Below, piece by piece: positions 44,001 to 51,860 of a DNA stretch of 64,000 nt. Each line of letters begins with the position of its first letter. Positions within the stretch are counted from its first letter, which is position 1. Origin of the DNA: Polyangium sp. 15x6 (GTDB taxonomy: Bacteria; Myxococcota_A; Polyangia; Polyangiales; Polyangiaceae); assembly GCF_029960785.1 (NCBI RefSeq), contig NZ_JASBQE010000021.1:1-64000 (forward strand). Direction: 5' to 3'. The notes under the pieces are model-generated. The model saw only the letters and a program-made list of their open reading frames with translations, had not been told where the DNA came from and searched no databases. Position numbers and translations under genes: made by a program.

Positions 44001-45275
44001 ATGAGCCGCACGAAACCCCGATACGCATTCGCCAACCGCCTCGCGCTCTCGCTATCCCTTTTGCTCGTCGCGCCCGCGCTCGCCATACCCGCGTGCGGCG
44101 GCGAAGGTGGCAACGCCGGCTCGGGCAACCAAGGAGGCAGCGGCAATGGTGGATCCGGCGGGACCGGCGGGACCGGCGGCATCGGCTTCCCTGGCGTCGG
44201 CGGGAGCGGGAACGGCGGCAGCTCGAGCTCCGGGATTGATGCGTGCGTCTCCACGAACAAGACCGCCGAACTGCGCCCGCTCGACATGTACGTGATGCTC
44301 GATCAGTCGGGATCCATGGTCGGCTACCACGACACGTCCAAGTACGACGATTGCACCTCCGCGGTGGAGGACGGCGGGCTCGTCTCCATCCCGCGGTGGA
44401 AGGACGTCACCACGGCGCTGAACGGGTTCATGAAGGACCCGAACTCCACCGGGATCAACGTCGGCCTCGGGTTCTTCCCGCCGTATCAGGCGCCCACGCC
44501 TGGCCAGACGAAATGCCAGGACAACATGTGCGACATCAACGAATACGCGACGCCCGAGGTGCCCATCGCCGCGCTGCCAGCCAACGCGACGCCGATTGCC
44601 GAAGCGCTCGATTTCACGCCGTGCCCGTGCAACGGCACGCCCATGTCGGCGGGGCTCCAGGGCGCCGTCGAGTACGCGAAGCAGCGGGCGGCGGAGAACC
44701 CGGATCACGTGGTCGTCGTCGTGCTCGCGACGGACGGCGAGCCGAAGGGCGATTGCTCGGGCGGGACCGACGACGACGAGGATTACACCCCGCCCACGCA
44801 GGTCGCAGAGGACGCGTTCACGGGCTCGCCGAGCATCCCCGTCTACGTCATCGGCGTGGGGGACCTGCTCTCGTCGCTCAACGCCATCGCAGCGGCGGGC
44901 GGGACGAATCAGGCGTTCCTGGTGGACGGCAATCAAGGGACGACGGACGCCTTCATCCAGGCCCTCAACGAGATCCGCGGCAAGGCGCTGTCCTGCGAAA
45001 TCGCGATCCCGGCGCCGCCCCCGGGAGAGACGCTCGACCCGAACCTGGTCAACGTCGTGTACAAGCCGAGCGACGGCTCGCCGGAGGTCACCTTCACGAA
45101 GGCGGCCGATGCCGCGGTCTGCGCCGACGTCCCCGGGAGCTGGTATTACGACGACCCGGCCAAACCGACCCAGATCATCCTGTGCCCCGAGGCATGCTCG
45201 AAGATCAAGGGGGACAACAGCGCGCAGCTCAACGTGGCCTTCGGCTGCGAGTCGGTGATCGCGATCCCGAAGTGA
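44001..45275 (+). CDS. von Willebrand factor A domain lipoprotein
   Basis: 424 residues. The lipoprotein signal ends at AIPAC (Cys about 32), followed by a Gly/Ser/Asn-rich spacer (about 33-77). A vWA domain starts at LDMYVMLDQSGSM, a DxSxS metal-ion-dependent adhesion motif, with TPMSAGLQGAVEYA and VVVVLATDGEPKGDC completing it. Four or more Cys pairs suggest extracytoplasmic disulfides. Probably a surface adhesin or assembly protein. Confidence 0.85.
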   Translation: MSRTKPRYAFANRLALSLSLLLVAPALAIPACGGEGGNAGSGNQGGSGNGGSGGTGGTGGIGFPGVGGSGNGGSSSSGIDACVSTNKTAELRPLDMYVMLDQSGSMVGYHDTSKYDDCTSAVEDGGLVSIPRWKDVTTALNGFMKDPNSTGINVGLGFFPPYQAPTPGQTKCQDNMCDINEYATPEVPIAALPANATPIAEALDFTPCPCNGTPMSAGLQGAVEYAKQRAAENPDHVVVVVLATDGEPKGDCSGGTDDDEDYTPPTQVAEDAFTGSPSIPVYVIGVGDLLSSLNAIAAAGGTNQAFLVDGNQGTTDAFIQALNEIRGKALSCEIAIPAPPPGETLDPNLVNVVYKPSDGSPEVTFTKAADAAVCADVPGSWYYDDPAKPTQIILCPEACSKIKGDNSAQLNVAFGCESVIAIPK

Positions 45276-45279
45276 GGCG

Positions 45280-46191
45280 TCACCTCGCCGCGATCCGATC
45301 CGCCACGCGCGCCGCCGCATACCGCGCGAGCCCTCGCGCCCATGCGCCGAGATCATCCCGCAGCGGCGTTTGTCCCACGACCCACCGCACGCCGAGCGCG
45401 GCCTTCGTGCGCGGCACCGGAAACCCACCGACGTCGTAAAACGGCACGAGCGCCGCGCGGCGGAGAAGTCCGGGATCGAAGGCCTGGACGAGCGCGGGAT
45501 CGACGCTCGCAGCGCCGAGCGCTCGCAGCGTCGAGAGCACCACGAACATCACCGTCCCGAGTCGGAAGTCGCGCGCTCTCTCCACGAGGATCCCCGTGTC
45601 GAGCCCGGCTCGCAGCAAAAAAGAAAGGTCGAGCCACGCCATGTCGTGCCGGAACTCGTGCCCCGCCGCGTGCAGCGCCACGAGGAGCGCATGATCTTCC
45701 GCCGACGGCACGAAGAGCCCCGGCAGCGCCGGCGCGGGCTTCGCGCGTTCTTCCACCGCCGCGAGGTCGATCGGCCGCGGCACGATCTTGTCGAGTGTCC
45801 CGTGCACCTCCACGAGCAGGCGCATCTCCCCGGCGCGCGCGACGAGCTGCGTCTCGCCGAGCATCTCGCGACTCTTCGGGCGAAAGCGATTCTCGTGCAG
45901 CTCGAGCCCCGCGGCCGCGAGCGCTTCGATCACCGCGCGCTCGCGCCGCGGCGGCACGAGCAGATCCACGTCGCACATCGGTCGCGCGGCAGGCGAGGGG
46001 TACACCGTGAGCGCGAGCGCCGCGCCTTTCACGAGCATCGCGCGCTCCCCTCGCGCCACGAGCGCGCGCGAGATTTGCTCGAGCACGTGCGCCCGCAGCA
46101 TCGCCTCGGCGTGCGCCTGCGGCGCGGGCGCGGGCATCACGGCGCGCGGATCACGCAAGAGGTCGAGGATGGGCGTCGGGAGCGGCGTCAT
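45280..46191 (-). CDS. Nucleotidyltransferase-fold protein (NTP_transf_5-like)
   Basis: 303 residues. VLEQISRALVARGERAMLVKGAALALTVYPSPAARPMCDVDLLVPP gives the polymerase-beta-type pattern with the KG motif and the metal-binding DxDLL. FVPSAEDHALLVALHAAGHEF and a helical C-terminal half are typical of the uncharacterised PF14907-like family, often found in natural-product or surface-polymer loci. Its ATG overlaps the stop of the ABC exporter gene by 4 bp (ATGA), so they are translated together. The transferred group and target are unknown. Confidence 0.75.
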   Translation of the reverse strand: MTPLPTPILDLLRDPRAVMPAPAPQAHAEAMLRAHVLEQISRALVARGERAMLVKGAALALTVYPSPAARPMCDVDLLVPPRRERAVIEALAAAGLELHENRFRPKSREMLGETQLVARAGEMRLLVEVHGTLDKIVPRPIDLAAVEERAKPAPALPGLFVPSAEDHALLVALHAAGHEFRHDMAWLDLSFLLRAGLDTGILVERARDFRLGTVMFVVLSTLRALGAASVDPALVQAFDPGLLRRAALVPFYDVGGFPVPRTKAALGVRWVVGQTPLRDDLGAWARGLARYAAARVADRIAAR

Positions 46192-47831
46192 GCGGAGAGC
46201 CGGAGCACGTGGTTTGCGAAGCCGAGCACGGCGGGATCGTGGATCGCGGCGATGACGCGGCGGCGCGCGGCGAGGCGTCGTAGCAGGCCGGCGAGCTCGG
46301 TGACGCTCGCCGCATCGAGGTGAGCCTCGGGTTCGTCGAGCACCACGAGATCGGCCTCCCGCACGAGCGCCCGCGCGAGCATCACGCGCCGCGCTTGCCC
46401 GCGCGAGAGCGAGCCGAGGCGAAGCGCGAGCGCCGCTGCATCCGAGCCGGCGCGGGCCCGGAGCGTGTCCCAGAGCCCCACCTCGTCGAGCGCGGCGGCG
46501 AGGCGAGCGTCGGGCGCGTCCGCGTCGAAGGCGCGCAGCGACGCGGCGATCGTCGCGTCCGGCGGCTCGAACGGCGCTTGCGAGACGAAGGCCACCCGAT
46601 CCCCGAAGCGCGCATGTCCCGGCCCCGGCGGCTCCTTGCCGTCCACGAGGACACGCCCTTCGTCCGGACGAACCAGCCCGAGCAGGAGATAGAGCAGCGT
46701 CGTTTTCCCCGCGCCGTTCGGCCCGAGCACGGCGAGGCTTTCGCCGGCCGGGAGCACGAGCGAGACGTCCCGCAGCGCGGGCGTGTTCGACGCGGAGGCG
46801 CCTTGCCGCGGTGGATACGCGTATCCCACGCCGTCGAGCCGGATCTCCGCGCGAGGATCGAGCGCGCGAGCAGGCGCGTCCACGTTCCTCGGACGAACCT
46901 CCGCCTCGCCCTTCGCGAGCATGTCCCCGAGCGACGCGAGCTCGCCCCGCGCGTGGACGAAGTTCCCGAGCCCCGCGATCGTCATCTGCAACGTGGGGAT
47001 CGCGGCGAGCACGAGGAGCAGCGACCGATGCACGTCGCGCCCAACGCCCGCCTCGAACGCCTTCACGCCGAAGAGCTCCGCCGCGCCGAGCGCCGCGGCG
47101 ATCGTCGCGAGCAGCGCGCCCCAGCCCGCGATCGCGCTCGTGGCGCGGGCGCGTAGCTCCGCAGAGGACCACGCCGACACCTCCGCCCGGAGCTCGTCGG
47201 CGAAGGCCCGCGCGCGCCCATGGGCCACGAGTTCCGCCGCGCCGGCAAACCCCGCCGATGCCCGCGCGAAGAGCACGCGTGATCGCTCGAACACCACGTC
47301 CCACGCCGCCTCCACGCGCGACGCGCCGAGCATCGTGACGAGCCCGCCCGTCACGCCCGCTGCGAGGAGCGGCGCGAGCGCGGACGCGCCGAGCGCCGAG
47401 ACGAGCAGCGCGGTCACCGCGGGCACGGCGATCGCGCCGGCGACCAGGATGGCCACGCCCTCCACGGCCCAGCTCACGAGCACGGGCAGCGCCGTCGAGA
47501 GCCGCGCGGACGTGACCTCCGGAGGCGGCATCGCCACGACCGCGCCACGTTCGAGCGGCGCAACGAACAAATCGACGAGGCGGAGGCGCACCTCACGCGC
47601 GAGGGCATCCGCGGCCCGCGCGCGAACGAAGCTCAGGGCGGCCGCGACCGCGAGCAGGACGAGCGCGTCGCGGGGCCCGCGGTCGCCGAGCCAGAGGGCC
47701 GCGAGGGGCAGGGCGACACGCTGCGCGCACGCCGCGGCCGCGACGACCCCGAGGCTCGGCCCGGCCCCGCGGAGCAGCATGCGCGCGGGGGCGAGGGAGG
47801 TTCGCGGGGAGGTCGGGGCCAGCTCGGGCAC
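46188..47831 (-). CDS. ABC exporter, permease fused to ATPase
   Basis: 547 residues. About 1-320 form a membrane domain with several TM segments, more Ala-rich and less regular than in classical exporters. About 345-545 are the ATPase: VLGPNGAGKTTLLYLLLG (Walker A), FVSQAPF (Q-loop), LSRGQARRVMLARAL (signature, with Arg for the second Gly of LSGGQ), LVVLDEPEAHLD (Walker B) and IAAIHDP (H-loop). It resembles CydD/CydC or lasso-peptide exporters. The start is a GTG; MLLRG at codon 18 is an alternative. The partner nucleotidyltransferase follows. No precursor peptide gene is seen nearby. Confidence 0.85.
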   Translation of the reverse strand: MPELAPTSPRTSLAPARMLLRGAGPSLGVVAAAACAQRVALPLAALWLGDRGPRDALVLLAVAAALSFVRARAADALAREVRLRLVDLFVAPLERGAVVAMPPPEVTSARLSTALPVLVSWAVEGVAILVAGAIAVPAVTALLVSALGASALAPLLAAGVTGGLVTMLGASRVEAAWDVVFERSRVLFARASAGFAGAAELVAHGRARAFADELRAEVSAWSSAELRARATSAIAGWGALLATIAAALGAAELFGVKAFEAGVGRDVHRSLLLVLAAIPTLQMTIAGLGNFVHARGELASLGDMLAKGEAEVRPRNVDAPARALDPRAEIRLDGVGYAYPPRQGASASNTPALRDVSLVLPAGESLAVLGPNGAGKTTLLYLLLGLVRPDEGRVLVDGKEPPGPGHARFGDRVAFVSQAPFEPPDATIAASLRAFDADAPDARLAAALDEVGLWDTLRARAGSDAAALALRLGSLSRGQARRVMLARALVREADLVVLDEPEAHLDAASVTELAGLLRRLAARRRVIAAIHDPAVLGFANHVLRLSA

Positions 47832-47952
47832 TTGGGTGGGGACGTTTGCGGGCGAGCTCGGCCATGAACTTCACCCGGGGGCGTCACGGCTTGATAGCAT
47901 CGGCGCGGCCGCCGCGGGGATCCCGCGGGCGAGCCTTCACGCGAGCACCCCG

Positions 47953-49905
47953 ATGTCGACCTTCCACTCCGCTCCCCGCTCGTCTCGGCTCCGCGGCCAC
48001 GCGCGGGCGCTGTCGTTCTTCTCGGCGCTCGCGTTCGCGGGCCTCTCCTTCGCGGCGTGCAGCCGCACCGGTATCGGCACACCTCCGGAGGAGACCGGCC
48101 CGGGCGGCGCGGGCGGGCAAGGCGGCGTGGGAGGCGCGACCTCCACGAGCACGGGCGGCGGCGGGCAAGGCGGCGTGGGCGGCGCGCCTTCGTGCGTCGT
48201 GCCCCAGGATTGCGTCGACGCGGACCCTTGCACGACCGACACGTGCATCGACGGCGTCTGTCAGAACGGCCCGCGCGACGACGACGCGGATGGTTTTCCC
48301 CCGCTCGCGTGCGGCGGCACGGACTGCAATGATTTGAACCCCAAGGTCTTCCCGGGCAGCCCCGAGATCTGCACCGACGCGGCGGACAACGACTGCAACG
48401 GCGTCGCCGACTGCGCGGATCCCGCCTGCCTGCTCGCGCCGACCTGCGGTTGCGTGCCAAAGCCGGGCGGCGAGACGTGCGCGAACGGCGAGGACGACGA
48501 CTGCGACACCATCGTCGACTGCTTCGACAGCGACTGCGTGGGCACGCCGGCCTGCGGCTGCAAGCCGAGCGAGGCGCTCGATTGCGACAACGGGTTCGAC
48601 GACGATTGCGACGGCAGCATCGACTGCGACGATCCGGACTGCTTCGGCTCGACCGCGTGCTCCTGCCAGGCGCAGACCGAGTTTTGCAGCTCCGGGGCCG
48701 ACGAGGATTGCGATCTCCTCGTCGACTGCGCCGATCCCGATTGCTTCGGCATCTTCCCGTGCGCCTGCCAGCCGCCGGGCACGCCCGAGGTGTGCACGGG
48801 CGGGGTCGACGAGGATTGCGACAAGCTCGTCGATTGCGCCGATCCGAGCTGCATCGTCTCGCCGGCCTGCCAGAACTGCACGGCCGAGATCTGCGACGAC
48901 GGCAAGGACAACAACTGCGACAACAAGATCGACTGCGCCGACCCGGCGTGCTTCTTCTCGCCGAACTGCTCGCCCAAGCCCGAGGTCTGCAACAACGGGC
49001 TCGACGACGACAACGACACGCTCGTCGACTGCCAGGATCCCGACTGCGCGAACAACCCGATCTGCATCCTCCAGCAGGCGAACTGCCTCTCGCCGAAGCT
49101 CATCCCCGGCACGGGCCAGTACACGGGCGACACCACGGGCAACGTGAGCGAGACGAAGGGCGTCTGCGGCGGCGACGCCGGCGAAGCGGTCTTCTATTTC
49201 GTGCTGAATCAGCCCTCGCGCGTCCACCTCGACTCCATCGGGACGAGCTTCGACTCCACGCTCTACGTCCGCACCGGCAAATGCAACTCCGGCAAGGAGA
49301 TCGGCTGCGACGACGACAGCGCGGGCGTCACCTGGTCGGCGAAGCTCGACTTCACGCTGCTCTATCCGGGCACGTATTACGTGTTCCTCGACGGGTACAC
49401 CGTCGATCCGGAGCTCGGCGCGAACGAGGGGCCCTTCGTGCTCAACGTGGAGATCGAGCCGAACCCGAAGGAGAAGTGCGACGACGGCCTCGACAACGAC
49501 GGCGACGTCTACGTCGACTGCGCCGATCCCGATTGCGCGAGCGTCGGCATCTGCGCGATCTGTCTCAATGGCGGCCCCGGCAAGCCCGAGTTCGGCGTCG
49601 CGGCTTGCAAGAACGGCGTCGACGACGACTGCGACGGCGCCACCGACTGCGCGGACGAGGACTGCAGCGCGAGCGATTATTACGTCACCGAGTGTTGCGA
49701 CGGCCAGGACGAGAACGGGAACATGATCCCCGACGACTTCAACTGCCGCTGCGCCTCGGACGCCGACTGCTCGGGCGGGCAGATCTGCTACACGCACACC
49801 GCCTACGCCTGCGGCATTCCCTGCACGCAATACTTCGGCGACGTCTGCCCGTTCGTCGCCGCAGGATCGTATTGTAATCCTGCGACGAACCAATGCGAGT
49901 TCTGA
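47953..49905 (+). CDS. MopE-like Cys/Asp-rich repeat lipoprotein
   Basis: 650 residues. The lipoprotein signal ends SFAAC, followed by a Gly-rich spacer. At least eight copies of a putative metal-binding motif of the MopE type follow, with pattern CxDGxDDDCDxxxDCADPDC (for example CDNGFDDDCDGSIDC and CDDGKDNNCDNKIDC). A pre-peptidase C-like beta domain (AVFYFVLNQPSRVHLDSIGTSFDSTLYVRTG) interrupts them before further motifs and a Cys-rich end. The Asp-rich loops probably bind calcium. Likely exposed on the cell surface. It is divergent from the ABC exporter gene. Confidence 0.9.
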   Translation: MSTFHSAPRSSRLRGHARALSFFSALAFAGLSFAACSRTGIGTPPEETGPGGAGGQGGVGGATSTSTGGGGQGGVGGAPSCVVPQDCVDADPCTTDTCIDGVCQNGPRDDDADGFPPLACGGTDCNDLNPKVFPGSPEICTDAADNDCNGVADCADPACLLAPTCGCVPKPGGETCANGEDDDCDTIVDCFDSDCVGTPACGCKPSEALDCDNGFDDDCDGSIDCDDPDCFGSTACSCQAQTEFCSSGADEDCDLLVDCADPDCFGIFPCACQPPGTPEVCTGGVDEDCDKLVDCADPSCIVSPACQNCTAEICDDGKDNNCDNKIDCADPACFFSPNCSPKPEVCNNGLDDDNDTLVDCQDPDCANNPICILQQANCLSPKLIPGTGQYTGDTTGNVSETKGVCGGDAGEAVFYFVLNQPSRVHLDSIGTSFDSTLYVRTGKCNSGKEIGCDDDSAGVTWSAKLDFTLLYPGTYYVFLDGYTVDPELGANEGPFVLNVEIEPNPKEKCDDGLDNDGDVYVDCADPDCASVGICAICLNGGPGKPEFGVAACKNGVDDDCDGATDCADEDCSASDYYVTECCDGQDENGNMIPDDFNCRCASDADCSGGQICYTHTAYACGIPCTQYFGDVCPFVAAGSYCNPATNQCEF

Positions 49906-50056
49906 GCCGGCCCGCCCGGGCGTAGGCGCGGCTCGTCTCGTGCCCGCGTGATCCCGAACACCTGCGTTTTCCGTGCCCGCCGCTGCCCGGCGGCGGGGCG
50001 CGCGTGATACCTTCACACGCGTAGCTTCAGGGAGGGGACGAGGAGCCCGGGGGCGG

Positions 50057-51754
50057 ATGACCCTTCGTATCGTCTACGTGCCGATCGCTTGCAGCATGCC
50101 GCTCCTGTATGCGGCGTCGCGGGGGTTTTTCGAACAGAAGGGGCTCTCCGTCGAGCTCCGCAGGGCCCCGAGCTGGGACGCCGTGCGGCGGTTGCTCACC
50201 CACGACAAGGTCGACGCCGCGCACGTCCTCGCGCCCCTCGCCCTCGCCACGGGCCTCGGGATCGACGGCCGCGCCGCCCCCATCCGCGTCCGCGCCCTCC
50301 AGAACCAGAACGGCAGCACGCTCGTCATGAGCAAGAACCACGGCCGGATCACCGCGCCATACGAGCTCGTGGGCAAGGTCCTCGGCGTGCCGCACCGCTT
50401 CTCGATGCAGTATTACCTGCTCTGCGACTGGCTCGCGCGTGGAGGCGTCAATCCCTTGATCGACCTCACGATCCGCGAGGTCCCGCCGCCGCGCATGCCG
50501 CGCTGGCTCGCGCTCGGGCGCATCGACGGCGCGATGTTCCCCGAGCCGTTCGCGCAGCTCGTCGTGGATCGCGGGGGCGGCGTGGCCTGCATGCAGAGCC
50601 GCGAGGTTTGGCGCGGCCATCCCTGCTGCTCGCTCTCGTTCGGGGCGAGGTTCTGGCGAGAGACGCCCGAGCGCGCCGCCATGCTCCTCGAAGCCGTCGT
50701 CGAGGCCCAGGCCGAGCTCGATCACATGGATCCCGAAGGTCGCCGCGCCGCCGCCGGCCTCGTCGTCGCCCGCGGCTACCTGCCCGTGGAGGCGCGCTCC
50801 GCCCTCGAAAAAGCCCTCGCCGGCGAGCCCATGAGCCCGAGCGACGACCTCGGCCCCGATCGCCTCGGCTTCGCCCCCACGCCGTTCGTGGAGTACGGCG
50901 TGTGGATCCTCGCGCAGATGCAGCGCTGGGGGCAGCTCGCGGGCGACGTCGAGCACCTCGCCGCCGCGCGCGCGATCTTCGAGGCCGAACCGGTGCGCGG
51001 GATCGCAGCGCGCCTCGGCATGGCCGACACGGCCCCGCATCTCGACGGCGTGCGCGAGTTCTCCTTCGACGATCCGCTCGGCGCCGTGCGAGCGGCGCCC
51101 TTCTGCGCCCATCGCTCCGAGCGCCCGCCGGCGCCGCCGTACACCCTCTCCGAGCCCGCCCGCGAGCGCATCCACCGCATCCTCGACAGGCTCGCCGACA
51201 TGGCGTGGGGCGCGCCCGATCTCGGGCTCTCGACCTTCGAGGACGACGAGCTCGGCGAGCTCGAACGCGCGCTCGACGAGTCGATCCGGGCCCGCGCGTT
51301 CGCCGAGGAGGCGCTCGTCGAGCACATGGAGCTCGAAGAGGCGCACGCGCGGCAGGACGCGCGGATCGAGGCACAACGCGCGCTCATCCGCGAGCTCGCC
51401 GCGCCCCTCGCGCCCGTGCTCCCGGGCGTCTTGCTCCTGCCGCTCGTGGGCCGCATCGATCGGGAGCGCGCGGCCGACATCGAGGAGCGCGCGCTGCGCG
51501 CGGCCTGGGAACGCTCGGCGCGCCGCGTGATCGTCGACGTGACCGGCGCGCGCCTGATCGACGAGGAGGCGCTCTCGCTCGTCCTGCGCCTCTCGCGCGC
51601 GCTCCGCCTGATCGGCGCCGAGTGCCTGCTCGTCGGGGTTTCCCCGGAGGCCGCGCGGATCCTCGCCGCGAGCCCGGATCCGGCCGGATTGCCGCGCTGC
51701 GTGCGGGATCTCTCGGCGGCCATCGGAGCGCCCGAGGCCGCATTTCCCCGGTGA
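50057..51754 (+). CDS. Periplasmic-binding-protein-like/STAS fusion regulator
   Basis: 565 residues with no signal peptide. About 1-330 resemble the substrate-binding proteins of nitrate/sulfonate ABC transporters (NrtA/CmpA-like): MTLRIVYVPIACSMPLLYAASRGFFEQKGLSVEL, then GKVLGVPHRFSMQYYLLCDWL. A helical coiled-coil linker (about 395-455) leads to a C-terminal STAS domain (PGVLLLPLVGRIDRERA...RRVIVDVTGARLIDEEALSLVLRLSRALRLIGAECLLVG). Cytoplasmic location and the RsbR-type C-terminus suggest ligand-controlled partner switching instead of transport. The next gene, a hybrid kinase, starts 106 bp later. Confidence 0.8.
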   Translation: MTLRIVYVPIACSMPLLYAASRGFFEQKGLSVELRRAPSWDAVRRLLTHDKVDAAHVLAPLALATGLGIDGRAAPIRVRALQNQNGSTLVMSKNHGRITAPYELVGKVLGVPHRFSMQYYLLCDWLARGGVNPLIDLTIREVPPPRMPRWLALGRIDGAMFPEPFAQLVVDRGGGVACMQSREVWRGHPCCSLSFGARFWRETPERAAMLLEAVVEAQAELDHMDPEGRRAAAGLVVARGYLPVEARSALEKALAGEPMSPSDDLGPDRLGFAPTPFVEYGVWILAQMQRWGQLAGDVEHLAAARAIFEAEPVRGIAARLGMADTAPHLDGVREFSFDDPLGAVRAAPFCAHRSERPPAPPYTLSEPARERIHRILDRLADMAWGAPDLGLSTFEDDELGELERALDESIRARAFAEEALVEHMELEEAHARQDARIEAQRALIRELAAPLAPVLPGVLLLPLVGRIDRERAADIEERALRAAWERSARRVIVDVTGARLIDEEALSLVLRLSRALRLIGAECLLVGVSPEAARILAASPDPAGLPRCVRDLSAAIGAPEAAFPR

Positions 51755-51860
51755 TTTCGCGCAGGAACGAGCCCATCCCGCTCCGGAATTCCCCGACGGA
51801 GTATCAGGATCTTCACGGGTTTCGCGGCTGGGCCAAGGCGGGGAAGATTTTCGACAAATC

